In this document: in pieces, positions 17,975 to 26,962 of the stretch | Layout: each line of letters begins with the position of its first letter | Numbering within the stretch: position 1 is the stretch's first letter | NCBI RefSeq assembly: GCF_050337105.1 | Contig: NZ_JAKJSQ010000004.1 | Location: 110,986 to 174,985, forward strand | Source of the DNA: Aliivibrio_A kagoshimensis | GTDB lineage: Bacteria; Pseudomonadota; Gammaproteobacteria; Enterobacterales; Vibrionaceae | Length of the DNA stretch: 64,000 nt | Reading direction: 5' to 3' | Made by a program: the position numbers and the translations under genes | The notes under the pieces: generated by a model | Seen by the model: only the letters and a program-made list of their open reading frames with translations | What the model was told of the DNA's origin: nothing | The model's database searches: none

Positions 17975-19270
17975 CTACTGATTTGACACTCTCCTCTCTA
18001 CCTCAACCCGGTTACGTCCATTTTTCTTTGCTCTGTAGAGTGCGTTATCTGCCTTGATAATGCACTCTTCCATTGGACTTCCCTCGTATTTCATTAAGCC
18101 AAACGACGCGGTGACGTCTATCTGTTTTGGCCAAGTATGCTTTTCAACATTTTTTCTCAGCTGATTGGTGCATTGATGTGCCTGACTAAAAGAGATACCT
18201 TCAAAAATAATAAGAAACTCCTCCCCTCCCCATCGCATTACCAACGTCGATTCAGGTAATGATTGCGTCATCACCTTGCTAAATTCGACTAAGGTTTCAT
18301 CACCTATTGCGTGACCATATTGATCATTTATGTTCTTAAAATGGTCGATGTCCGCCATGGCAATCGTAATTCTCGTTCCCTGTAGCTGTTGTTCTGAAAA
18401 ATATTGGTATAACTCTTCAATTCCATTGCGGTTACGCAGCCCGGTTAAAGGATCTATGGCAACTTTCTCTTCCAACTTCACAATCTCTTTTTTCAATAGC
18501 TGTTTTTTATGCTCAACTTCCTTCAAATCGTTGTGCATCATATAGATTGTCGTGCTAATGTAAATGAGTCCAAACGCCACCCATACTGAGAGGATAAACC
18601 ACAGAATCTCATCTTCTGGTATCCATTTCCCATGAAAAGTGATGCTGTTAATTTTGATGATGTAGTTTCCCGCACTCACTATGTTGGCATCGAATCCAGA
18701 GATGCCAACTTCTATAGAAACCGTATTACTGAAGTCCACCCCTGTCTCTTCCAATCGGTTAGTAAATTGGTTGATCCACCAGCTTGGAACGTTAAAATAG
18801 TCAAGGGGGGTACGTTTGCCAGGAACCATATAATCAGGGTCAAACTCCATCTGATTAAACTTGTCTGAGAGAGGGTCGTCAGTACTGTACGTTTTGTTGT
18901 GATTACGAGCAAACAGTCGAATTAACTGCCCTTTAGGTCCTTGATAATCAATATCAAACTCTATCGATTTAAATTTAGAGAGGTCGTAACCAATAGACTT
19001 ATCTTTGCTGCTAATTTTAAAAGCAACTTCACAATAGGGTGAGGTATGAACCGATTTAATGTCGCACTCCAGAACAAGGGAGTCCCCCTCTTTTTTGAGT
19101 GTCCCTCTCGACGTTCCGCCATAATCTTGATCGGTATTGACCACCATTTTATTGGGAGATGAACCATTGAGAACATAGGTTTTATTAAAGAGATAGTGAT
19201 AACTCACTAAAGAGATAACGGTTGCGGCAATAAGAAGCACAAAGAAGTATGCGGTAAATTTTTGATTCAT
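17975..19270 (-). CDS. Diguanylate cyclase with periplasmic sensor (GGEEF)
   Basis: Makes cyclic di-GMP from two GTP. Membrane protein of 431 residues: N-terminal helix (about 8-28), a periplasmic domain of about 190 residues that looks beta-rich and carbohydrate-binding-like, a second helix (about 222-245), a short coiled coil, then GGDEF domain 275-425 with DPLTGLRNRNG and the active-site loop RWGGEEF. Four residues stand where the inhibitory I-site RxxD would be (PEST), so product inhibition through that site is not expected. No partner gene is adjacent. Confidence 0.88.
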   Translation of the reverse strand: MNQKFTAYFFVLLIAATVISLVSYHYLFNKTYVLNGSSPNKMVVNTDQDYGGTSRGTLKKEGDSLVLECDIKSVHTSPYCEVAFKISSKDKSIGYDLSKFKSIEFDIDYQGPKGQLIRLFARNHNKTYSTDDPLSDKFNQMEFDPDYMVPGKRTPLDYFNVPSWWINQFTNRLEETGVDFSNTVSIEVGISGFDANIVSAGNYIIKINSITFHGKWIPEDEILWFILSVWVAFGLIYISTTIYMMHNDLKEVEHKKQLLKKEIVKLEEKVAIDPLTGLRNRNGIEELYQYFSEQQLQGTRITIAMADIDHFKNINDQYGHAIGDETLVEFSKVMTQSLPESTLVMRWGGEEFLIIFEGISFSQAHQCTNQLRKNVEKHTWPKQIDVTASFGLMKYEGSPMEECIIKADNALYRAKKNGRNRVEVERRVSNQ

Positions 19271-19504
19271 TGTGCCCCAGTTTACTAAATAATGATCGAT
19301 TGTGACGAAAAACTGCCTGTAGATAGCCTAGTATAAACGTGGATTTTTTTTTATTAACAATTTCGTGTCAATTATCAATGTAAACGCGAGATGCTTTCAA
19401 AAAAGTACATTTAACACCCTGCTTACAATCCATGCCATTATTTCTCTATAATGTCCTCTTATTCATTACGATGTGAGCCTTTTCCTTTTTTAGAAGTGTT
19501 TATT

Positions 19505-20242
19505 ATGAAAAAACAGATCTCATTATTCCTAGCATTAACAGCCTTGTCATTTAATCTACTTGCTGATGCCCACAGCGACTTTGTTGCTGGAGAAATACTT
19601 TACGACCAAAACAGGCCATCTGAAGCGTTAACTACTTTTATTGAAGCGGCTAAAGCAGGATCCGTAGACGCTCAAAATAGAGTGGGAACCATGTATGCAA
19701 AAGGTATTGGAACTGACACCAACTATGACCACGCCCTAATATGGTTCCGTACGGCTGCAAAAAATGACCATCCTGAAGCTATCTATAACGTTGGAAAAAT
19801 GTACCAATTAGGGCTTGGTATGGAAAAAAATCCAACAATCGCCATACAGTGGTATACCCATGCTTTAGCACTCGACTCTGCAGAAGCGGCCAATAATCTT
19901 GCTGATATGTATTTAAAAGGCAGTGCTGTGGAACAAAATACTGAAAAAGCAAAAGCCTTGTTTGTTCAAGCCGCTGAACTGGGCAGTGCAGTCGCTCAAC
20001 GGAACCTTGGCTTCCTCTATTTCAATGGTAAGGGTATTAAACAAGACATGAATGAATCCTATTTTTGGTTTGATATTGCCGCCAGTAACCACTATCCCGA
20101 TGCAGCACACTATCGCGATTTTATTGCCTCAAAATTGACCCCAAAAAACCTAGCAAAGCAACAACAACGAGCTTCAGATTGGCTAACACAACGTGAAGAT
20201 AAACCAAAGAGCAACGTACCTAACAACATCACTGCGAGTTAA
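19505..20242 (+). CDS. Sel1-repeat secreted protein
   Basis: A 245-residue protein with a signal peptide (MKKQISLFLALTALSFNLLADA) and about four Sel1-like repeats of some 36 residues, e.g. AQNRVGTMYAKGIGTDTNYDHALIW and RNLGFLYFNGKGIKQDMNESYFWF. Such repeats form alpha solenoids for protein-protein contact. I start it at the ATG at 19505, which leaves the signal peptide at the N terminus; the longest frame starts 18 codons earlier. The gene is followed by a strong terminator. Confidence 0.8.
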   Translation: MKKQISLFLALTALSFNLLADAHSDFVAGEILYDQNRPSEALTTFIEAAKAGSVDAQNRVGTMYAKGIGTDTNYDHALIWFRTAAKNDHPEAIYNVGKMYQLGLGMEKNPTIAIQWYTHALALDSAEAANNLADMYLKGSAVEQNTEKAKALFVQAAELGSAVAQRNLGFLYFNGKGIKQDMNESYFWFDIAASNHYPDAAHYRDFIASKLTPKNLAKQQQRASDWLTQREDKPKSNVPNNITAS

Positions 20243-20260
20243 TCACGGTCTCTACATAAT

Positions 20261-20290
20261 AAAAAAGCTGCCATTATTGGCAGCTTTTTT
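20261..20290. terminator. Bidirectional Rho-independent terminator
   Basis: AAAAAAGCTGCC and GGCAGCTTTTTT form a 12-bp stem around the 6-nt loop ATTATT. T runs exist on both strands, so it can end both the Sel1 gene (plus) and the formate dehydrogenase gene (minus), which converge here. Confidence 0.9.
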
Positions 20291-20306
20291 TATTTGCTTT
20301 TAACCG

Positions 20307-23300
20307 TTATACGTCGACGGTTTCAAGTTTCTCAATACGTGCAGCCGATACCTTAAATTCAGGTATTTTGGCATATGGGTCAAGATTACTGCTTGATGTC
20401 AATGCATTCGCCGGAGCTTCAGCAAAGTGGAACGGGACAAATATTACCCCCGTTTGCATCCGCTTAGTCACAAATGCAGGGGTCTCAATAACACCTCTAC
20501 GTGAAGTAATTCTGATCATCTCACTGTTAGCAATATTTAAACGTTCAGCATCTTCGACTGAAATCATAACTCTTGGACCTGCAAGGTTGTTGAGCCCTTT
20601 GGTTTTACGAGTCATGGTTCCTGTATGATACTGCTCCAACAAACGTCCAGTAGTCAATACCATCGGGTACTCTTCATCAGGTCTTTCAGCGGCATATTTA
20701 AACTCAATCGCCGTAAATTGCCCTTTACCACGTAGAATGTTCTCTGCATGCATAATTCGCGTACCATCACCGTCAACTTCACGACATGGCCACTGAATCC
20801 CCTCTTCACCAATGCGATCCCAAGTAATGCCAGTGTATTGCGGTGTCACATCTGCAATCTCTTGGGTAATCTCTGCGACTGATTGGTAGTTCCACTTCCC
20901 ACCCATAGCATTCGCAATGTCTTGAATAATCTTCCAGTCTTCGCGTGCTTCGCCAGGAGCTTGCAGTGCAGGATTTAACCGTTGGACACGACGTTCCGTG
21001 TTCGTGAAGTGCCCGGCTTTCTCTGCAAAAGAAAACGAAGGAAGAACCACATCAGCATAGTGTGCAGTCTCAGTCATAAAGATATCTTGTACCACTAAGA
21101 AATCGATTTTTTCTAATGCTTCGATAACATGAGCTTGGTTAGGATCACTCAGTACTGGATTCTCCCCCATCACGTACAAACCATTGACGCAGCCTTGATA
21201 CGCGCCTTCTATGATTTCGGTTAACGTTAACCCTTCTTCTTTTGGTAGTGTGTCTGAATCCCATGCTTTAGCGAACTTTTCCTGTATTTCTGGTTTATTC
21301 AGTTTCTGATAACCAGGATAATTATTAGGTAACGCCCCCATATCGCAGGCGCCTTGAACATTTGATTGTCCTCTAAGTGGGTTAATCCCTCCGCCTTCAA
21401 TACCAATATTTCCACACAGCAACTGTAAGTTAGCCACCGAGCGTACATTGTCATGCCCTGTGGTGTGTTGCGTGATTCCCATAGAGTAGTAGATAGCCGT
21501 TTTATCTGCCGTCCCAATTAAGCGAGCCATTTCAATAATGTTTTTCGCTTGCACTCCGGTAATCAGTTCGACATTGTCTGCTGAGTACTTGTCATCCAAT
21601 ACTTCAGATTCTAGCTCAAAGTAGCCTTCACACTTGTCTGCTATAAATGCATCATCTTGCCAACCATTTTTAATGATTTGATGCATGATGCCATTCAGCA
21701 ACATCACATCGGTTCCTGGTCGTTGCGCCACATAGAGTAAGGCATCATCGGCAATCTTGATTTTTTTCGGATCCGCTACAATCAGTCTAGCGCCATTGTG
21801 ACGAATAGCTTGCTTAATATGCGAACCAATAATTGGGTGGGCAGAAGTCGTGTCTGAACCAATGATGAAAATAACATCCGAGTGTTTAATGCTCGGAATA
21901 TCATTGGTCATAGCTCCGCTGCCTAATGACGCTTCAAGGCCCGTTACCGTTGTGGAGTGACAGAGTCTTGCACAGTGGTCTAGGTTATTGGTTTCAAACT
22001 CTCTTCTCACCAATTTCTGGAACACGTAGTTATCTTCATTTGTGGTTTTTGCTGAGGAGAACCCAGCTAGAGCGTTACCGCCTTTGCTTGCTTTAATAGT
22101 ACTGAACTTATCAGCAACCAGTTTAATCGCTTCTTCCCAGCTTGCTGGCTGTAACACGCCATCTTTGCGAATCAGTGGCACATCCAGACGTTGCTTGCTC
22201 TGAATAAAGTCAAAGCCAAAACGCCCTTTCACACACAACATGCCTTCGTTGACTGGTGAGTTATTACTGCCTTGTACATAACGAATCTTATTTTTTGCGT
22301 CATCGACAAACATGGTCAACTTACAACCCACACCACAGTAGGTGCAGATGGTATCAACTTGACGTAACATCTCGACGCGACCTTGCGATTTGTCTCTTGC
22401 ATCCACTAGAGCACCAACCGGACAAGCTTGTACACATGCCCCGCACTGTACGCAGTTCGAATCACCCATATTAAATGTTCGATCAAAGCCTGGACGGCAC
22501 TGTGGGCGTCCTGCACTGCTTCCATCTTCATTGGTTTCAAATTGAATTACGCTGTGAACGTTGGTCTCATTACACACATCAACACACTGCCCACAACTGA
22601 TGCAGCGGTTTCTATCAAATACGATAAATTCTGATGAGTCATCGACAGCAAACTTTTTACGATCTTCAGCAAATAGATCCTCACTTTCTACCTTATATTC
22701 GGTACCAAGGTCGCGAAGGTCACAGTTTGTGTTCACCTGACAGGCACACTCTAAACAGCGCGCAGCCTCATCAATGGCATCTTGGTTATCATACCCAGTT
22801 TCAACTTCTTCAAAACTCTGCTCTCGCTGAGCGGTCGTAAGTTCAGGCATCACTTTACGCATCACTTTCACGATGTTCTGATACTGTGTCGCCTCCACTT
22901 GTGAGATTTTCTTCTCTTTCTGCGAGTTAAACGCTTTAACCGGTATATTTTCCATATCGCCGTTAAAGAATCGGTCTATCGCTTCAGCGGCAATACGTCC
23001 ATCAGCAACAGCTTCAACTGCCGTCGCCGGTCCGCGTCTAAAGTCACCAATACAGAAGATATTATTGATACCAGAGTGCATGGTGTCATCATTAGCGTCC
23101 GCCGTTAACCAACGGGTTAGTGGCAGATCAAGCTCTTCACTTTCTAAGAAACTCACATCGGGTTTTTGCGATACCGCTGGGATGACCGTATCAAATGCTT
23201 CAGTGAAATATTCGCCCGTTGGTTCAGGACGACGTCGACCCGATGAATCAGCGTCACCCAACGCCATTTTTTCTAGCTTAATGGCTGACACTCGACCACT

Positions 23301-24458
23301 GCTGTCTGCAATGTTCTCTACTGGATTGGTTAAGAAGTGAAATTTCACCCCTTCATGTTCAGCCTCTACAATTTCATAATCTTCCGCTGGCATTTCAGCG
23401 CGGGTTCTACGATAGATAATGGTGGTATCAGCACCTGTTCTTGCTGCCGTTCTGGCGCAATCTATCGCGGTATTACCACCACCGATCACAGCCACTTTTT
23501 TACCCGTGGTATAACTCTGTACCGTTGTGAAATCTTTTAAGTAATCGACACCAAGATAGCAACCCTCTAAGTCACTGCCTTCGTATTTCATGTCGACCGC
23601 TTGAGAGGCACCAATCGCCATACAGACAGCATCAAACTCTTGGGTCAATTGACTGAGGCTAAAATCTTCACCCAGTTTTTTGTTCAATTCGATACTCATG
23701 CCATTTTTACACATGATCTCTATCTCTTTATCCAAGATAGATTTTGGTAAACGATATTCAGGAATGCCATATCGTAACCAACCACCGGCAGCGGGCATCG
23801 ATTCAAGTACAGTCACTTCATACCCTTCATTGGTTAGGTAGTAACCACAAGTCAGTCCGCCAGGTCCACTACCGACTACGGCAATTTTTTTACCTTTCGC
23901 CGCTTTCTGTGGTGGGATATAACTCTCTTGTGAGTGCAAATCAATGTCAGAGGCATGGCGTTTTAATTGACGAATGGCAATAGGCTCATCGACCAGTCCT
24001 CGCCGACACTCTGTTTCACAAAATGCTGGGCATACACGCCCAATAGAGAGTGGCATAGGTAAAGTTCGCTTAATGACTTCAACCGCTTTGGTGTGTTCGT
24101 TTTGTGCAATGTAATGGAGGTAGGATTGTACATCCACCCCAGCAGGACAAGCGGTTTGACAAGGTGCTAAGCAATCTGCGTAGTGGTCGGAAAGAATGTT
24201 ACTTAATGCGGTTTGTCTATGGATGGTGAGGGCTGGAGATTGTGTAGTAATAGTCATGCCGGATTCAACCGTTATTTCACAGGACCGTTTAATCTCGCCA
24301 TCTATCTCAACGACACACACATCACAAGGGACTTTTTCACCACGAGTATTGAGACCGCAAAGAGAAGGAATATCAATGTTATTATCTTTCGCTACTTGCA
24401 GAATGGATTTGGATTCAGAAAAGTGTAGGTTAATACTATCTATTATTATTGATTTCAT
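20307..24458 (-). CDS. Fused formate dehydrogenase (2Fe-2S / GltD-like oxidoreductase / molybdopterin catalytic subunit)
   Basis: A 1383-residue protein, about twice the length of a plain FdhF. Order: 2Fe-2S ferredoxin-like domain (about 1-80), a GltD-type FAD/NAD(P) module (about 90-550, with CQTACPAGVD, VVGSGPGGLTCGYYL and VIGGGNTAIDCARTA), two 4Fe-4S clusters (CISCGQCVDVC and CVQCGACVQACP near 615-670), the MopB 4Fe-4S motif CTYCGVGC (about 705), the bis-MGD catalytic domain and a C-terminal molybdopterin dinucleotide-binding domain. The metal ligand is Cys833 (RLCHSTTV), not selenocysteine. It should oxidise formate to CO2 with an electron path ending at NAD(P) within one chain. No accessory subunit gene is adjacent. 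Confidence 0.88.
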   Translation of the reverse strand: MKSIIIDSINLHFSESKSILQVAKDNNIDIPSLCGLNTRGEKVPCDVCVVEIDGEIKRSCEITVESGMTITTQSPALTIHRQTALSNILSDHYADCLAPCQTACPAGVDVQSYLHYIAQNEHTKAVEVIKRTLPMPLSIGRVCPAFCETECRRGLVDEPIAIRQLKRHASDIDLHSQESYIPPQKAAKGKKIAVVGSGPGGLTCGYYLTNEGYEVTVLESMPAAGGWLRYGIPEYRLPKSILDKEIEIMCKNGMSIELNKKLGEDFSLSQLTQEFDAVCMAIGASQAVDMKYEGSDLEGCYLGVDYLKDFTTVQSYTTGKKVAVIGGGNTAIDCARTAARTGADTTIIYRRTRAEMPAEDYEIVEAEHEGVKFHFLTNPVENIADSSGRVSAIKLEKMALGDADSSGRRRPEPTGEYFTEAFDTVIPAVSQKPDVSFLESEELDLPLTRWLTADANDDTMHSGINNIFCIGDFRRGPATAVEAVADGRIAAEAIDRFFNGDMENIPVKAFNSQKEKKISQVEATQYQNIVKVMRKVMPELTTAQREQSFEEVETGYDNQDAIDEAARCLECACQVNTNCDLRDLGTEYKVESEDLFAEDRKKFAVDDSSEFIVFDRNRCISCGQCVDVCNETNVHSVIQFETNEDGSSAGRPQCRPGFDRTFNMGDSNCVQCGACVQACPVGALVDARDKSQGRVEMLRQVDTICTYCGVGCKLTMFVDDAKNKIRYVQGSNNSPVNEGMLCVKGRFGFDFIQSKQRLDVPLIRKDGVLQPASWEEAIKLVADKFSTIKASKGGNALAGFSSAKTTNEDNYVFQKLVRREFETNNLDHCARLCHSTTVTGLEASLGSGAMTNDIPSIKHSDVIFIIGSDTTSAHPIIGSHIKQAIRHNGARLIVADPKKIKIADDALLYVAQRPGTDVMLLNGIMHQIIKNGWQDDAFIADKCEGYFELESEVLDDKYSADNVELITGVQAKNIIEMARLIGTADKTAIYYSMGITQHTTGHDNVRSVANLQLLCGNIGIEGGGINPLRGQSNVQGACDMGALPNNYPGYQKLNKPEIQEKFAKAWDSDTLPKEEGLTLTEIIEGAYQGCVNGLYVMGENPVLSDPNQAHVIEALEKIDFLVVQDIFMTETAHYADVVLPSFSFAEKAGHFTNTERRVQRLNPALQAPGEAREDWKIIQDIANAMGGKWNYQSVAEITQEIADVTPQYTGITWDRIGEEGIQWPCREVDGDGTRIMHAENILRGKGQFTAIEFKYAAERPDEEYPMVLTTGRLLEQYHTGTMTRKTKGLNNLAGPRVMISVEDAERLNIANSEMIRITSRRGVIETPAFVTKRMQTGVIFVPFHFAEAPANALTSSSNLDPYAKIPEFKVSAARIEKLETVDV

Positions 24459-24563
24459 GCTTACTCACTATTGCTTTTGCCTTTTTTATTATTTTTGGGC
24501 AGGACAAATGATGAACTCTCATCAAAAAATTATTCTTTTATTGATCTGATAATACGTCTCAAC

Positions 24564-24582
24564 AATCAAACTAACTTTGATT
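24564..24582. promoter_or_regulatory. Perfect dyad upstream of the formate dehydrogenase
   Basis: AATCAAA (24564-24570) and TTTGATT (24576-24582) are exact inverted repeats with a 5-bp spacer, about 105 bp upstream of the minus-strand start at 24458. It resembles but does not match an FNR site (TTGAT-N4-ATCAA has the opposite half-site orientation). A regulator is inferred, not identified. Confidence 0.35.
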
Positions 24583-24652
24583 TGAAACAGGGAAAAAGAC
24601 ATTTATCAATAAAGGTAGGCTTGCAAAGAATGTTTGTTGCTAAAAATTAAAA

Positions 24653-24673
24653 AAGAGCCCATCAAGGACTCTT
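24653..24673 (-). terminator. Rho-independent terminator of the Nudix-PAP2 gene
   Basis: Read on the minus strand, AAGAGTCC pairs with GGGCTCTT around a 5-nt loop (one G-U pair), followed by TTTTAATTTTT. It lies 27 bp after the stop codon of the Nudix-PAP2 gene. Confidence 0.8.
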
Positions 24674-24699
24674 AAACTACTCACTAATAGGTATTAGTC

Positions 24700-26199
24700 T
24701 CATTTATTCTGCTGGTTTGATAGAATGGATACGCTCGCAAAACTAAACAATACGACCATGAAATAGAGCGCCGACGTTGTGGCAATTGAAGCGATGCTGC
24801 TGGCAGAAATCAGTTCAGACAGCACGCTTAATCCATAAGTGAGTATGACGACACCCATCAAGCTAACACAGAGTATCTTGACTCTTACTCTTGGTGATTT
24901 TGGACTATTGTAATGACTAAATGCCTTTAAGCTTAACGCCATCGCAACCGCTGCTGCTGATATATAGACACAACTCGCAATGTGCAAGACAACACCAGTA
25001 ATACCAATACCACAAGCAATCACCCACCAAAAAATAGGAGACGCTAATATCACATCGGTTGAGTGGTTAGGTTTGCTCTCTAATCGAACAAAGTGCCACA
25101 CTACCAGTAATCCCAGCGCAATCCCTGCTAATGAGTCTGAGATAAACTGCACCCCTAACCATATCCGAGCGACCGAGGTCCCTAACGCTAAACAGATGAA
25201 CAGTGGTATAAAGCGTCTTCGAAGCTGTTCACCGTATATGGATGAGAGTTCACGCCATACCATCGCGTAAATAATCACCGATATCATTGAGTTTATACTT
25301 GGTAGCCCATAACCATTAGCTGCTATCTGCTGAATCTGTGGAATATAAATATATGGACGAGGCCAAGCCATTCCTTGTTTCGCAACAATGGCAAATACCA
25401 CACTGATTAAGAGTGCAAAGATGAGCTTTAAGCTAAACTCACGTCCAAACAACACCAAACAAAAAGGAAATAATAAAAAAATGAAATACTGCTCGCTAAC
25501 GAAGTTGAGTGACCACAATAAGCTTTGCACCACATTGGAGATAATCTGTGGCATATCATCAATTGCATGTTGAAACTCAACAATCCAATTTAACTCAACT
25601 TGATGCATGGTGGAAGCGGCTTCAATAAGTTGATCGTAATAGGCAACATCACTCTCAATCTCATTAGTAATCCATTGGGCAATCAGTGGAAACTGCAGCG
25701 GAAATCGATACTCACTTTCATTGATATAATTCAGGTCGGCTAAAAAAACCTCCCTGACTTCACTGCCATAATGGGGGGCGAACCACGACGGAATAATATG
25801 AAAGCCAGCTCGTGGTTCAAAACCGCTGGCTAGAATTTCCGTATCACTGTGGCAAGAGTAAATAACAGCGCTGGTATCGGTATCCAATAAATTCATAGCG
25901 GTAACAACTAAACCTGTCTCTTCCCACACTTCTCGCTCTGCCGCTTGTTGGTAGGTTTCACCCTCGTTAATACCTCCCCCAGGAAGTGAGAGTTTTCCCG
26001 TGATCAACTCTTTGATCATAACCACTTTTTCACCAACGTGAATGACGCAGACCGACCCCACAATATTTTCTGGGATCTCAGTGATTCTGCTACCTGTTTG
26101 TTGTTCTAACGCTTCAGTAGAATGCACAGGGAGAAAAAAGCCAAATAAAAGGATAGAAAACATGGCATAGATAAGGATGCGGGACGGGTTGTAGACCAC
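24700..26199 (-). CDS. Nudix hydrolase-PAP2 fusion with degenerate PAP2 active site
   Basis: A 499-residue membrane protein. After a signal-anchor (about 8-27) comes a Nudix domain with a complete Nudix box (Gly75 to Leu97: REVWEETGL), therefore probably an active hydrolase of nucleotide or lipid diphosphates. From about 230 to 370 there is a PAP2-type membrane domain: motif 1 is kept (K274, R281-P282), but motif 2 reads PSIN (300-303) instead of PSGH, and in motif 3 Gln351 replaces the catalytic His (R345 and D355 remain). Several further membrane helices follow. The fusion is known in Vibrio; the missing histidines make phosphatase activity doubtful. An own terminator follows, so it is monocistronic. 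Confidence 0.82.
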   Translation of the reverse strand: MVYNPSRILIYAMFSILLFGFFLPVHSTEALEQQTGSRITEIPENIVGSVCVIHVGEKVVMIKELITGKLSLPGGGINEGETYQQAAEREVWEETGLVVTAMNLLDTDTSAVIYSCHSDTEILASGFEPRAGFHIIPSWFAPHYGSEVREVFLADLNYINESEYRFPLQFPLIAQWITNEIESDVAYYDQLIEAASTMHQVELNWIVEFQHAIDDMPQIISNVVQSLLWSLNFVSEQYFIFLLFPFCLVLFGREFSLKLIFALLISVVFAIVAKQGMAWPRPYIYIPQIQQIAANGYGLPSINSMISVIIYAMVWRELSSIYGEQLRRRFIPLFICLALGTSVARIWLGVQFISDSLAGIALGLLVVWHFVRLESKPNHSTDVILASPIFWWVIACGIGITGVVLHIASCVYISAAAVAMALSLKAFSHYNSPKSPRVRVKILCVSLMGVVILTYGLSVLSELISASSIASIATTSALYFMVVLFSFASVSILSNQQNK

Positions 26200-26259
26200 T
26201 TAATTAGCTCCGTAAAATAATAGGCGTAGTGTAATGGAATATGAGTGGTTATCAATAAA

Positions 26260-26748
26260 CTATTCGGATAAATCCTTTCTTAGCCAATGTATATGGGGAG
26301 ATAATTGTTTTGATTGATAAAAGTGTAGTGCCGATTTGTTAAAATCCCACACTTCAACAAACAACTGTTTCACGCCGTAATCCAAAAATTCCTGCTCAAT
26401 CCGATCGAAGAGTTGTTCAGCAATACCCTGGCGTCGATAGCGAGGAATAACATACAACTCATCAACCGAGCCCATCATTACAGGTTTACTGACTACCGAC
26501 ACCAATTCACTAAAATTGCCAGTAACAAAACCGACTATCAGCTCCCCCTCCTCGTCTGTTTTCTCGAGGGCAATATAGAGAAGACATTCAGGTTCATTTA
26601 AATAGAGAGCAATATTTTTCTCTTCACTGATCTCATCGGCACTTTTAAAATGTTCAGGGCAAGCCTGATGATGAAAATGATGCAAATCATACATCAGTTT
26701 ATTCAGCTGTTCTAAATCTAAAATGTCAGCGCTTCGAATAGTGATCAT
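26260..26748 (-). CDS. GNAT family N-acetyltransferase
   Basis: A 162-residue single-domain GNAT enzyme. The acetyl-CoA-binding motif A is VDELYVIPRYRRQGIAEQLFDRIEQE (about 103-128, with RRQGIA), followed by LFVEVWDFNKSALHFYQSK, the usual motif B. The substrate cannot be told. Start ATG at 26748 begins MITIRSADILDLEQL. It is divergent from the ParA-like gene and 60 bp upstream of the Nudix-PAP2 gene on the same strand. Confidence 0.82.
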   Translation of the reverse strand: MITIRSADILDLEQLNKLMYDLHHFHHQACPEHFKSADEISEEKNIALYLNEPECLLYIALEKTDEEGELIVGFVTGNFSELVSVVSKPVMMGSVDELYVIPRYRRQGIAEQLFDRIEQEFLDYGVKQLFVEVWDFNKSALHFYQSKQLSPHIHWLRKDLSE

Positions 26749-26962
26749 GGCAATAAAATCGCTTTTTAAAAAATGATATAGCCCATTCTAAGCGTATAGC
26801 TGGTTGCTGACTATGAGTTATTATCGATTTACTTTAATAATAACTTTGCATTCCGAGCAGATATGTCAATACTTTATTTAATAAATGAAGATAGATGCAC
26901 ATACTGAGGACACTAATAGTAGTAAACTCGTTATGTCGGTTTGAATAATTATCCGCAGTGGT

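Noticed and set aside
24196..24549. 117-codon plus-strand frame over the start of the formate dehydrogenase gene
   Set aside because: Shadow of a strongly supported minus-strand gene; composition and lack of a start signal argue against it.
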